From assembly GCA_949045875.1 (NCBI GenBank), contig CARPYP010000008.1, forward strand, positions 4,288 through 68,287: DNA of 64,000 nt. Direction: 5' to 3'. The stretch's first letter is position 1; each line of letters begins with the position of its first letter. Both the position numbers and the translations under genes were made by a program. The notes under the pieces were generated by a model. It did not search any database. It was not told where the DNA came from and worked only from the letters and a program-made list of their open reading frames with translations. This DNA comes from an uncultured Clostridia bacterium. GTDB lineage: Bacteria > Bacillota > Clostridia > TANB77 > CAG-508. Shown here piece after piece: positions 15,799 to 23,989 of the stretch.

Positions 15799-17880
15799 TT
15801 ATTTCAGTATTCGCAGTGTATTTAGTATCGTTATTATTGTGACTCCCACATCACTAAATACTGCTTGCCACATATTTGATAACCCTAGTATTGAGAGTGC
15901 TAGTATGATGATTTTTATTGCTATTGAGATTGTTAGATTTTGCTTTATTATTTTGTTGGTTTTTTTTGATATTTCTATCCCTTCTTCTATTTTTTTTATT
16001 TCGTCTGTCATTAATACTATGTCTGATGCTTCTATTGCTGATTGCGCTCCTACTCCTCCCATTGATATTCCTATGTCTGCTCTCGCTAATACTGGACTGT
16101 CATTTATTCCATCTCCTACAAATGCTACTTTTTTTCCTTTTTGATTTTTATTTATTATTTTTTCTAGTTCTTCAAATTTATCTTGTGGTAGCATTTGCGC
16201 TTTTATTTCTTTTATCCCTGCTTTTTGGGCAATTTCTTCTGCTGTTTCTTTTACGTCTCCTGTGAATATTCTTGTTGTAATTCCCAGTTTGTTTAGTTTT
16301 TCTATGTCTTTTTTTGCGTTTTGCTTTATTTGGTCTTCTAATGTTATCGCTCCTTTTACCACATTGTCTATTGATAGGTAAATTACTGTTCCAGTTGTTT
16401 TTATTTCTTTTAATTCCTCCTTTGATGTTTCTTCAATGAATTTTTTGTTTCCTATTTTTATTTTTTTGCCTTCTTTTTCGTATTCTATCCCTTTTCCTCT
16501 TATTTCTTTTAGATTTTTTACCTCGCTTGTGTCTATTTCTTTTGTGTATTTATTGGTGATTGATTTTGCTAATGGATGGGTTGAATAGGTTTCTCCTATT
16601 GCTACATATTCTAATATCTCTTCTTCTGTTAGTTCATTTTCTAGTGTCTTTATTTCTGAGACTTCAAATTCTCCTGTTGTGATTGTTCCTGTTTTATCGA
16701 ATATGATATTATTTATGTCTTTTAGTCCATCTAAAAAGTCACTCCCTTTTACTAATATTCCTCTTTTTGATGATTTACCTATTCCAGAGAAATATGATAA
16801 TGGTACTGATATTGCAATAGAACATGGACACGCAATTACTAAAAAGGTTAATGCTCTATAAATACTTTCTGAATAATTAATTCCTTGTACTATAATAGGC
16901 ATAAATATCGCAACTATTAATGCTAATATAATTACAATAGGTGTATATATTTTTGCTAATTTTGTTACATATGTCTCTGTTTTTGCTTTTTTATCTGTTG
17001 CACTTTCAACTAGTTCTAAAATTCTATTTACTGTTCCGTTTTCATAATTAGCTGTTACCTCTATTTCTATTAGTCCATTTTGATTAATGCTTCCTGAAAG
17101 TACTGTATTTCCTTTTTTTACTTCATAAACTTTAGTTTCTCCTGTTAATGCTGATGTGTTTAATGATGCATTTCCTGAAATTACAATTCCGTCTAAAGGT
17201 ATTTCTTCTCCTTCTTTTACAATTATTGTGTCTCCTATTTTTACGTCTTGTGGTTCTACTTGTTTTGTTTCTCCATTTTCCCCTTTTAAGTTTGCATATT
17301 TAGGTTTAATGTCCATTAAGTCTTTAATTGATTTTCTTGATTTTGATATTGCTTTCGCTTCTAATACTTTTCCTATTTCAAATAAAAGTATAACCATTAA
17401 CCCTTCTAATTTTTCTCCTACTAAATATGCACCTATACATGATATTACCATTAATAGGTTTTCATCTATTATTTTTCCTCTTATTTGCTTTATTGATTTT
17501 ATAAATGTTCTATATAATAATACTCCATAAGCTCCAGTTATTAAACTGTTTGATATTATTTCGTTTGGTATTATTTTTGTAAATCCTATTATTGCTAATA
17601 TAATTCCTATTATTAATCTTATTATTCCATAGTCTTTTCTTTCTCTTTTATCTTCTTCTGGCAATTTTATTGTACAGTCTGGTTCTACTTTTGCTGCTAC
17701 TTTTTTTATTTCTTCTAAAGTGTTTTCTAGTTCAGATTCTAATGTGATTTTCCCTGTTCCAAAGTTTACTATACAGTTTTGTATTCCTTTTATTTCATTT
17801 ATTGCTTCTTCTACTTCTTTTGCACATGCTGCACAGTCTAAGTCTATAATATCATATCTATATTTCTTCAATATGTTCAC
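15799..17880 (-). CDS. Heavy-metal translocating P1B-type ATPase (CadA/ZntA-like)
   Basis: 693 aa. Exports soft or divalent metal ions at the cost of ATP. An N-terminal HMA domain carries the metal site DLDCAACA (residues 13-20). Membrane helices follow, then the actuator TGE in SALTGETKVY, the membrane metal motif CPC (in ACPCSIAISVP), the phosphorylated aspartate in DKTGTIT, and GDGINDSPVL. The sequence after CPC and the linked ArsR regulator with a CzrA-like site point to zinc, cadmium or cobalt, not copper. Its start codon overlaps the regulator gene by 23 bases, so both are translated from one transcript. Confidence 0.92.
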   Translation of the reverse strand: MNILKKYRYDIIDLDCAACAKEVEEAINEIKGIQNCIVNFGTGKITLESELENTLEEIKKVAAKVEPDCTIKLPEEDKRERKDYGIIRLIIGIILAIIGFTKIIPNEIISNSLITGAYGVLLYRTFIKSIKQIRGKIIDENLLMVISCIGAYLVGEKLEGLMVILLFEIGKVLEAKAISKSRKSIKDLMDIKPKYANLKGENGETKQVEPQDVKIGDTIIVKEGEEIPLDGIVISGNASLNTSALTGETKVYEVKKGNTVLSGSINQNGLIEIEVTANYENGTVNRILELVESATDKKAKTETYVTKLAKIYTPIVIILALIVAIFMPIIVQGINYSESIYRALTFLVIACPCSIAISVPLSYFSGIGKSSKRGILVKGSDFLDGLKDINNIIFDKTGTITTGEFEVSEIKTLENELTEEEILEYVAIGETYSTHPLAKSITNKYTKEIDTSEVKNLKEIRGKGIEYEKEGKKIKIGNKKFIEETSKEELKEIKTTGTVIYLSIDNVVKGAITLEDQIKQNAKKDIEKLNKLGITTRIFTGDVKETAEEIAQKAGIKEIKAQMLPQDKFEELEKIINKNQKGKKVAFVGDGINDSPVLARADIGISMGGVGAQSAIEASDIVLMTDEIKKIEEGIEISKKTNKIIKQNLTISIAIKIIILALSILGLSNMWQAVFSDVGVTIITILNTLRILK

Positions 17881-18226
17881 GCCCTTTCATTAATATTTCT
17901 ATTACATGCTCATCGTCTAAACTATAATAAACACTTTTTCCTTCTTTTCTATATTTTACTAGCTTAGACTGTTTAAGAATTCTTAATTGATGTGATATTG
18001 CACTTTGGGTTGTGTTTGTTATAAATGCTATTTCTCCTACACATAATTCCTTTTCTTTTAATGCACAAATTATTTTCATTCTCGTAGAGTCTGCAAACAT
18101 TTTAAATAGTTCTGCTAAGTCAAATATTTTATCGTCTTCTGGTAGAATTTCTTTTACTTTTTCTACTATATCTATCCTAATAATATTATTTTGCTCTTGC
18201 AAATCTTCATTATTTTCTTTTTCCAT
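17858..18226 (-). CDS. ArsR/SmtB-family metal-sensing repressor (CzrA-like)
   Basis: 122 aa from ATG 18226, with GAGGGG seven bases upstream. The longer in-frame start at 18364 lies above the promoter. Winged helix-turn-helix with recognition segment TQSAISHQLRILKQSKLVKYRKEGKSV split across helix and wing. The alpha-3 metal site of CadC (ELCVCD) is only partly kept (ELCVGE). An alpha-5 site is present as DEH followed ten residues later by H and then E where CzrA has a second histidine. This suggests zinc or cobalt sensing with an altered ligand. It represses its own operon through the operator at 18251-18270. Confidence 0.9.
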   Translation of the reverse strand: MEKENNEDLQEQNNIIRIDIVEKVKEILPEDDKIFDLAELFKMFADSTRMKIICALKEKELCVGEIAFITNTTQSAISHQLRILKQSKLVKYRKEGKSVYYSLDDEHVIEILMKGREHIEEI

Positions 18227-18250
18227 TTTTCTTCCCCTCTTCATTTTAAT

Positions 18251-18301
18251 ATATGAGCATTCGTTCATATATATTATATGATTATTGATTTTATATGTCA
18301 A
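18251..18301 (-). promoter_or_regulatory. Promoter and ArsR operator of the metal-export operon
   Basis: On the minus strand, TTGACA (18301-18296), 17-bp spacer, TATAAT (18278-18273). Just downstream is the imperfect palindrome ATATGAGCATTCGTTCATAT (18251-18270), of the type bound by CzrA/CadC repressors (ATATGAA-N-TTCATAT). Bound repressor would block promoter clearance. Confidence 0.85.
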
Positions 18302-18544
18302 TATATTTGAGAAAATTTTTTTGGATATTTCTGTACATAGCAAAACTCCCAACCAAGTTTTCACTCTGTTGGGAGTTCGTGTGGTTTAAACAATGCGGGA
18401 AGCCTAAATTACGTTGCATTCCCCCTGTTCGTCTATGTTTGAGACGAAACTTAGAATCATCTTAATATTTTTCTTATCTTACCATCAAATTGATTTCTTC
18501 GAAGAACGGGCGATTAATAATCGCACCTACATCTCACTTCTCAA
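18302..18544. repeat. Intergenic repeats between groEL and arsR
   Basis: Contains hairpin ACTCCCAAC...GTTGGGAGT (about 18346-18376) and a unit of the short repeat family at 18508-18532 (GGGCGATTAATAATCGCACCTACAT written in parts: palindrome GGGCGATT/AATCGC, then ACCTACAT), preceded by TTCTTCGAAGAA. No gene. Confidence 0.55.
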
Positions 18545-20176
18545 TTAATACATTCCTCCCATTTCTGGACTTGGTGTATTTCCTCCGCAGTTACATTTCT
18601 CTTCTTTTTTGTCTGTTACTATACTTTCAGTTGTAAGTACCATTGATGCTATACTTGCAGCATTTTGAAGTGCACTACGTGTTACTTTTGTTGGATCTAC
18701 TATTCCCACTTTTTTCATGTCTACATATTCTTCATTTGCAGCATCAAATCCAAATCCTTCTTTGTTTGATTTTACATTTTCTAATATTACTGCTGGTTCT
18801 AGTCCTGCATTTGTTGCTATTTGCTTTACTGGTTCTTCAAGTGCTTTTAATACTATTCTTGCACCTAATTTTTCATCATCATTCAATTCTTTTACAAGAT
18901 TTTCTACTTTTGGAATAATATTTACATATGCTGTTCCTCCTCCTGCTACTATTCCTTCTTCGACTGCTGCTTTTATAGCAGATAATGCATCTTCTACTCT
19001 TAACTTTTTGTCTTTCATTTCTACTTCTGTTGCTGCTCCTACTTCTATTACTGCTACTCCTCCTGCAATTTTTGCTAGTCTTTCTTGATATTTTTCTTTA
19101 TCAAATGAACTTTTTGTTTCTTCCATTTGTACTTTTATTTGTTTTATTCTTTCTGCTATTTGCTCTTTATCTCCTGCTCCATCAACTATTATTGTGTTTT
19201 CTTTTTGTACTTTTATTTGTTTTGCTCTTCCTAGTTGTTCTATTGTTGTGTCTTTTAATTCTAATCCTACTTCAGATGTTATAACTTCTCCTCCTGTTAA
19301 TATCGCAATGTCTTGTAACATTTCTTTTCTTCTATCTCCATATCCTGGTGCTTTTACTGCTACTACATTTAATACTCCTCTTAGTTTATTTAATATTAAT
19401 GTAGATAATGCTTCCCCTTCTATATCGTCTGCAATTATTACTAGTTTTCCAGATTGTTGCATTAATCCTTCTAATAATGGTAATATTTCTTGTATGTTTT
19501 CAATTTTTTTGTCTGTTATTAATATATATGGATTTTCTATTATTGCTTCCATTTTTTCTGTGTCTGTTACCATATATGGTGATACATATCCCTTATCAAA
19601 TTGCATTCCTTCAACAACTACTACATCTGTTTCTGATGTTTTTGATTCTTCAATTGTTATTACACCATCTTTTGAAACTTTTTCCATTGCATCTGCTATT
19701 AAGTTTCCAACTTCTTTGTTGTCTGCTGATATACTTGCTACTCTTGCTATGTCTTCTCTACCATTTACTGGTGAACTTATTTCTTTTATTGCTTCTACTG
19801 CTACATTTACAGCTTTATCTATTCCTCTTTTTATTGCCATTGGGTCTCCCCCTGCTGCTACATTTTTTACTCCTTCTTTTATCATGCTTTGTGCCAAAAC
19901 TGTTGCTGTTGTAGTTCCATCTCCTGCAACATCATTTGTTTTTGTAGATACTTCTTTTACTAGTCTCGCTCCCATGTTTTCAAATGCATCATCTAATTCT
20001 ATGTCTTTTGCTATTGTTACTCCATCGTTTGTAATTAATGGCGCCCCAAAACTTTTGTCTAAAACTACATTTCTTCCTTTTGGTCCTAGTGTAACTTTTA
20101 CTGTGTCTGCAAGTTTATTTACTCCTTCTAATAATTTTTTTCTGGCATCTTCACCATATAGTATTTCTTTTGACAT
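18545..20176 (-). CDS. groEL: Chaperonin GroEL (Hsp60)
   Basis: 543 aa, the usual length. Tetradecameric ATP-driven folding chamber. ATP-site motifs TLGPKGRNVVLDK and NDVAGDGTTTATVLAQSM and the equatorial sequence ALSAIKAAVEEGIVAGGG are present. The tail ends in GGMY with a cysteine-containing segment (KCNCGG), a variant of the common GGM tail. AGGGAGG precedes the ATG. It lies downstream of groES but is separated from it by 289 bases that hold a 175-bp palindrome, far more than the few bases usual in groESL operons. No separate CIRCE precedes groEL. Confidence 0.98.
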   Translation of the reverse strand: MSKEILYGEDARKKLLEGVNKLADTVKVTLGPKGRNVVLDKSFGAPLITNDGVTIAKDIELDDAFENMGARLVKEVSTKTNDVAGDGTTTATVLAQSMIKEGVKNVAAGGDPMAIKRGIDKAVNVAVEAIKEISSPVNGREDIARVASISADNKEVGNLIADAMEKVSKDGVITIEESKTSETDVVVVEGMQFDKGYVSPYMVTDTEKMEAIIENPYILITDKKIENIQEILPLLEGLMQQSGKLVIIADDIEGEALSTLILNKLRGVLNVVAVKAPGYGDRRKEMLQDIAILTGGEVITSEVGLELKDTTIEQLGRAKQIKVQKENTIIVDGAGDKEQIAERIKQIKVQMEETKSSFDKEKYQERLAKIAGGVAVIEVGAATEVEMKDKKLRVEDALSAIKAAVEEGIVAGGGTAYVNIIPKVENLVKELNDDEKLGARIVLKALEEPVKQIATNAGLEPAVILENVKSNKEGFGFDAANEEYVDMKKVGIVDPTKVTRSALQNAASIASMVLTTESIVTDKKEEKCNCGGNTPSPEMGGMY

Positions 20177-20271
20177 TTTTAATTACCTCCCTATTTTAAT
20201 TAGAAAAATAAACGGTGCCTCACATTGTTTCTTTTTCTAATTTATTAATTTATTTTTTCATAATTAGCATA

Positions 20272-20446
20272 CAATAAATAATTAATAAATTTGAAAAATT
20301 ATTTGAATGAAATTGAGTTTAGAAAATGTTAAAAATTAATTTATAGGGAATCTCGAGTATATCGAGAGGGCGCTGTAAATTAATTTGTTACAGTTTCTAC
20401 GAAATTGAATTCTAGGAATTTTGATAATTTATTAATTATTTAATTG
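20272..20446. repeat. 175-bp imperfect palindrome (MITE-like) between groES and groEL
   Basis: Arms are symmetric about base 20359: outer AAATAATTAATAAATT and its complement, inner AAATTAATTTA and its complement, and a central CTCGA-gtata-TCGAG. It has no coding capacity. In the groESL transcript it would fold into a very long hairpin. Terminal repeats without a gene resemble a miniature inverted-repeat element; no clear target duplication was seen. Confidence 0.7.
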
Positions 20447-20465
20447 TATATAGTGTACATCGTTT

Positions 20466-20747
20466 TTATTCTACAATTGCTAAAATATCAGACTGCTTTA
20501 ATATTATATACTCTGTTCCTTCATATTTTACTTCTGTTCCTGCATATTTACTTGCTATAACTTTGTCTCCTTTTTTTAGGAACATTTTTATTTCTTTACC
20601 GTCTACTTCCCCTCCTGGTCCTATTTCTACTACTTCAGCTATTTGTGGTTTTTCTTTTGAATTTGCAGATAATATTATTCCACTTTTTGTTGTTTCTTCT
20701 GTCTCTTCCATTTTAATTAATACTCTGTCTAGTATTGGTTTAATCAT
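20466..20747 (-). CDS. groES: Co-chaperonin GroES (Hsp10)
   Basis: 93 aa, typical length. Forms the seven-subunit lid of GroEL. The first strand IKPILDRVLIKMEE, the mobile loop ETTKSGIILSANSKEKPQ (with the GroEL-contacting GIIL) and the C-terminal YIILKQSDILAIVE are all present. GGAGGAATTTTAA precedes the ATG. The promoter upstream carries two tandem CIRCE boxes, so HrcA-mediated heat-shock control is expected; hrcA itself is outside the window. Confidence 0.97.
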   Translation of the reverse strand: MIKPILDRVLIKMEETEETTKSGIILSANSKEKPQIAEVVEIGPGGEVDGKEIKMFLKKGDKVIASKYAGTEVKYEGTEYIILKQSDILAIVE

Positions 20748-20807
20748 TTAAAATTCCTCCTTTTTTATGTACCTTTTATTATATGTTACAAATTTATATT
20801 TGATAAT

Positions 20808-20834
20808 TTGGCACTCATATTTATTGACTGCTAA
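20808..20834 (-). promoter_or_regulatory. Second, degenerate CIRCE element
   Basis: TTGGCACTC-N9-GACTGCTAA, two mismatches from the consensus TTAGCACTC-N9-GAGTGCTAA and with correct spacer length. It lies just downstream of the groES transcription start. Confidence 0.75.
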
Positions 20835-20835
20835 T

Positions 20836-20877
20836 ATAATATACCAAAAATTAGCACTTGTCAATATAAAGTGCTAA
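20836..20877 (-). promoter_or_regulatory. groES promoter overlapping CIRCE
   Basis: CIRCE TTAGCACTT-N9-AAGTGCTAA (20851-20877) differs from consensus only at the inner base of each arm, keeping the pairing. The -35 TTGACA (20864-20859) lies inside it and a TATTAT -10 box follows after 17 bp (20841-20836). HrcA binding would cover the -35 box. Confidence 0.88.
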
Positions 20878-20894
20878 TTTTTTTAATTTTTTTC

Positions 20895-20930
20895 TTAGTA
20901 CTGACGTCCCCAAATTACCATTGTCGTTGC
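20895..20930 (-). pseudogene. Vestige of a second proS 3' end
   Basis: In the proS direction this reads ATTMVIWGRQY followed by TAA, identical in protein to the true proS end 84 bases upstream. The first 23 bases are identical to the live copy, but the last four codons before the stop are synonymous variants (GGA CGT CAG TAC against GGT AGA CAA TAT). The intervening 48 bases include a hairpin resembling part of the repeat at 15733-15798. Confidence 0.75.
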
Positions 20931-20978
20931 TGAAACTAGTAAAATTTGCTTCCAAATTTTTCACGCTCCAATGCGGTT

Positions 20979-22412
20979 TTAATATTGTCTACCCCAAATT
21001 ACCATTGTCGTTGCGTTTTCGCCGCAGCATACACATTTGTTGCCTAGTTTTTCTTGTGTGAATGGTATACATCTTGAGTGTGCTCCTGTTAGTTCTTTTA
21101 TTTTGTTTTCACATTCTTCTTTTCCACACCACATTGTTTTTATATATCCTTGCTTTTCTTCTATGTTTTTTACAAATTCGTCTAAGTTTGAGGCTATTGT
21201 TGTTCTTTCTTCTCTTATTTTTTTACATTCTTCATACATGTTTTTTTGTATGTCTTCTAATGTTTCTTTTATTTTTTCGTTTAGCTTTTCTAAGTCTATT
21301 GTCTCTTTTTCTAATGTATCTCTTCTTACTATTACACATACATTATTTTCTATGTCTCTTGGTCCTAGTTCTATTCTTATTGGTACTCCTCTTAGTTCCC
21401 AGTCATTAAATTTATATCCTGGTGTGTAGTTTTCTCTTAAATCTATTTCTGCTCTGAATTCTTGTTTTAGTTTTTCATAAACTTCTGTTGTTTTTTCTAC
21501 TACTCCTTCTTTTTTCATCATGACTGGCACTACTACTACTTGTATTGGTGCAACTTTTGGTGGGAGTTTTAGTCCACGGTTGTCTCCATGTGCCATGATT
21601 GTAGCTCCTATTAGTCTTGTACTTATTCCCCATGATGTTTGATATGGATATTCTTCTTTTCCTTCTCTATTTTGGAATTTTACGTCATATGGTTTTGTAA
21701 AGTTTTGACCAAAGTAATGTGATGTTCCTGCTTGAATGGCTCTTCCATCATGCATTAATGTTTCTACTGTGTATGTGGCTTCTGCTCCTGCAAATTTTTC
21801 CTTTTCTGTCTTTTTACCTTTTAATACAGGGATTGCAAGTATATTTTCTATTACTTCTGCATATATGTCTAACATTTGTAGTGTTCTTTTTTCTGCTTCT
21901 TCTTTTGTTTCATGTATTGTATGCCCTTCTTGCCATAAGAATTCCCTAGAACGTAAAAATGGTCTTGTTTCTTTTTCCCATCTTAATACATTACACCATT
22001 GATTATATACAAATGGTAAGTCTCTCCAAGATTTTAACCATTTTGAGTATAAGTCACAGAACATTGTTTCAGATGTTGGTCTTATACATAATTTTTCGTC
22101 TAATTCTTTCCCCCCTGCTTCTGTAACTGTTGCTACTTCTGGTGCAAATCCCTCAACATGATCTTTCTCCTTTTGTAATAAACTTTCTGGAATTAAAACA
22201 GGGAAATATACATTTTTTACTTCATTCTTTTTGAATATCTCATCTGTGTACTTTTGTATATTTTCCCATATTGCATATCCATATGGTTTTATTGCTATAC
22301 ATCCTTTTGTCCCTGTATAATCTGCTAAGTCTGCTTTTAATACTATGTCTGTATACCATTTTGCAAAGTCTTCTTCTATGTTTGTTACCTCTTTTACAAA
22401 TTCTTTATCCAT
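20979..22412 (-). CDS. proS: Prolyl-tRNA synthetase, short (eukaryote/archaea-like) form
   Basis: 477 aa. Charges tRNA-Pro. This is the short type without the editing insertion of the long bacterial form. Class II motif 2 region RPTSETMFCDLYSKW and FLRSREFLWQEGHT and motif 3 type GISTRLIGATIMAHGD are visible. The C-terminal zinc-binding domain has paired cysteines (WCGKEEC and CVCCGE) and ends with the conserved hydrophobic-Tyr terminus. GGAGAGGAAT precedes the ATG. A second relic of the gene's 3' end lies immediately downstream, which suggests past recombination at this locus. Confidence 0.95.
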   Translation of the reverse strand: MDKEFVKEVTNIEEDFAKWYTDIVLKADLADYTGTKGCIAIKPYGYAIWENIQKYTDEIFKKNEVKNVYFPVLIPESLLQKEKDHVEGFAPEVATVTEAGGKELDEKLCIRPTSETMFCDLYSKWLKSWRDLPFVYNQWCNVLRWEKETRPFLRSREFLWQEGHTIHETKEEAEKRTLQMLDIYAEVIENILAIPVLKGKKTEKEKFAGAEATYTVETLMHDGRAIQAGTSHYFGQNFTKPYDVKFQNREGKEEYPYQTSWGISTRLIGATIMAHGDNRGLKLPPKVAPIQVVVVPVMMKKEGVVEKTTEVYEKLKQEFRAEIDLRENYTPGYKFNDWELRGVPIRIELGPRDIENNVCVIVRRDTLEKETIDLEKLNEKIKETLEDIQKNMYEECKKIREERTTIASNLDEFVKNIEEKQGYIKTMWCGKEECENKIKELTGAHSRCIPFTQEKLGNKCVCCGENATTMVIWGRQY

Positions 22413-22468
22413 GTTTATTCCTCTCCTTTTCTTTATTCTGTCTTCCCCTATAGTTCATTTTATTATTA

Positions 22469-22590
22469 AGTTGGAAAAGAATTGTTCTTTCGCTAGGCAA
22501 ACAAAATTGAAATCAATGAGGCGTACTAGTGTACGTTGATTTGATTTCAATTGCAGTTTAACAACGCGAAAGGTCAATTATTTTTCAACT
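22469..22590. repeat. About 120-bp palindromic element at the 3' end of scpB
   Basis: Near-symmetric about 22528, with outer arms AGTTGGAAAAGAATTG / CAATTATTTTTCAACT, middle arms AATTGAAATCAA / TTGATTTCAATT and centre CGTAC-TAGT-GTACG. The right arm contains the scpB stop codon and last codons. It shares the GTAC-N4-GTAC centre and the TTTCG / CGAAAG-type segments with the element at 49644-49762. Confidence 0.7.
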
Positions 22591-23129
22591 GAAACGATTT
22601 GTTGATTTTCATCAATTCTATACTTCGGCAGTTCTGGTAATTCCTCTAAACTTCCATATCCGAACATTCTTAAAAATTCATCTGTTGTTTTGTATGACAT
22701 TGGTTTTCCTAAAATATCAACTTTTCCTGCTTCTTCTATTAAGTTATATTCTAATAGTTTGTATATTACTGCATCTGATGATACCCCTCTTATTGCTTCT
22801 ATTTCTGCTCTTGTTATTCTTGGATTATATGCTATTATTGATAGTGCTTCTAATGCTGCTTGTGAAAGTTTTGGCTTTATTCTTTTGTCTATTACTGGGT
22901 TAATATATTCATAATATTCTTTTTTAGTACACATTTGATAGCCATCATTAATTCTAATAATTTCTATCCCTCTTGATATGTCTTTATATTCTTTGTTCAT
23001 ATCATTAATTATTTCTATAATGTCTTTTTCATTAATTTCTACCGCTAATTCTAATTCTTTTATTTTTACAACTCTCCCCGCACAAAATAGTATTGCTTCT
23101 ATTATTCCTCTTATTTTGTCTATTTCCAT
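22578..23129 (-). CDS. scpB: Segregation and condensation protein B
   Basis: 183 aa. ScpB is the winged-helix kleisin partner that, with ScpA and SMC, condenses and segregates the chromosome. The family signatures IIEAILFCAGR at the start and KPKLSQAALEALSIIAYNPRITRAE in the second winged-helix region are clear, followed by YKTTDEFLRMFG. The usual scpA neighbour is not upstream here. The last codons and stop lie within a palindromic element, so the C-terminal residues (about VSVEK) may have been reshaped by its insertion. Confidence 0.94.
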   Translation of the reverse strand: MEIDKIRGIIEAILFCAGRVVKIKELELAVEINEKDIIEIINDMNKEYKDISRGIEIIRINDGYQMCTKKEYYEYINPVIDKRIKPKLSQAALEALSIIAYNPRITRAEIEAIRGVSSDAVIYKLLEYNLIEEAGKVDILGKPMSYKTTDEFLRMFGYGSLEELPELPKYRIDENQQIVSVEK

Positions 23130-23166
23130 AATGATTAATTTTTCCTTTCTATATTTCTTTGCAACC

Positions 23167-23191
23167 GGACGCCCAAAGGGCGCCCCTACAT
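23167..23191 (+). repeat. Short palindromic repeat unit
   Basis: GGACGCCC-aaa-GGGCGCCCC followed by TACAT, between scpB and the upstream unknown gene. Confidence 0.75.
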
Positions 23192-23231
23192 TTTTATGGT
23201 GATTTGCTAGAATATCGGAAATCTTACTTTT

Positions 23232-23684
23232 CTATTTTTTGAAAAGACTCTTTATTTTTTGCCATAAATTCGTTTTTTTCCTTACTTTTATATCACCTTT
23301 AGATGGAATATATTTTTCAATTTCGCTTATAATATATGCGTTTCTATATCCCTCTTTGTCTTGTTCTTTTAATTCTTGAATTAATTTATATATGTTTCCA
23401 TTTAATTGTTCTAGTCTATCTTTATAACAAAAATTTTCACTATATGGATTATATTTGTCTTCTATTATATTATCATTGCTTATATTTTCATTTGTGTCTT
23501 CTTCTGTATCGAATATTGCTGGTTGAGCAGTTGTTTCTGCCTTTTCTATCATATTTATTAATTTTTTTATTTTTGTGGTGTATACTTCTGTTTTTATTTC
23601 ATTTTTTACTGAAAAGTCTTTTTCAGTATACGCATCTATCTTTTGGCATATTTTTTCTACTTTTTCGTATATTTCATTACTCAT
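23232..23684 (-). CDS. Unknown soluble protein (150 aa)
   Basis: Not recognised. Charged, helix-rich, no membrane segment. The first 45 residues and the region DRLEQLNGNIYKLIQELKEQDKEGY look coiled-coil prone, and the middle (residues 55-80) is acidic and asparagine-rich. The C terminus KKTNLWQKIKSLFKK is basic and amphipathic and could touch membrane. The position upstream of scpB, where scpA often lies, gives no support for an ScpA relation: the kleisin signature is absent. Confidence 0.6.
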   Translation of the reverse strand: MSNEIYEKVEKICQKIDAYTEKDFSVKNEIKTEVYTTKIKKLINMIEKAETTAQPAIFDTEEDTNENISNDNIIEDKYNPYSENFCYKDRLEQLNGNIYKLIQELKEQDKEGYRNAYIISEIEKYIPSKGDIKVRKKTNLWQKIKSLFKK

Positions 23685-23718
23685 CCCTAGTTCTCCATTT
23701 CATTATTTTTTATAATAT

Positions 23719-23850
23719 TTAATTTCCTAGTTTAGCTAATGTTTCTTGTAATACTTTTTTACATTTTTTTAATGTTTTTTTATCAATTTGTTTTAATTCT
23801 TCCTCTGTAAATTTTATGTTATAGTCTTCAAATATAATTTCTTCGTCCAT
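23719..23850 (-). CDS. Possible small protein (43 aa)
   Basis: MDEEIIFEDYNIKFTEEEL..., an amphipathic helical peptide ending in TLAKLGN. GGGAAGG lies eight bases before the ATG at 23850; another ATG directly precedes it at 23853. It sits 34 bases above the 150-aa unknown gene and is probably cotranscribed. Coding-like composition, no known family. Confidence 0.5.
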   Translation of the reverse strand: MDEEIIFEDYNIKFTEEELKQIDKKTLKKCKKVLQETLAKLGN

Positions 23851-23947
23851 CATTATTACCTTCCCTTTCTGTGGCGTATGCTTCATCTCTCTTCTTTTTT
23901 CTATATAAATATACTATAACTTTTAATTTTTTTCAATACTTTATACT

Positions 23948-23977
23948 AGAAAAAGACACATCTCTGTGTCTTTTTCT
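23948..23977. terminator. Intrinsic terminator of the LPXTG protein gene
   Basis: Perfect stem AGAAAAAGACACA / TGTGTCTTTTTCT with loop TCTC, 12 bases past the stop codon at 23990. Confidence 0.9.
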
Positions 23978-23989
23978 AATTTATATTTT

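Noticed and set aside
19194..20240. 348-codon plus-strand frame opposite groEL
   Set aside because: Fully antisense to the highly conserved groEL, with serine/threonine-rich shadow composition and no recognisable domain.
22413..22577. T-box leader ahead of proS
   Set aside because: No AGGGTGGnACCGCG-like sequence on the minus strand; the region is occupied by the palindromic element.
23232..23684. Divergent ScpA upstream of scpB
   Set aside because: The protein is too short (150 aa) and lacks the kleisin N-terminal and winged-helix C-terminal sequence.
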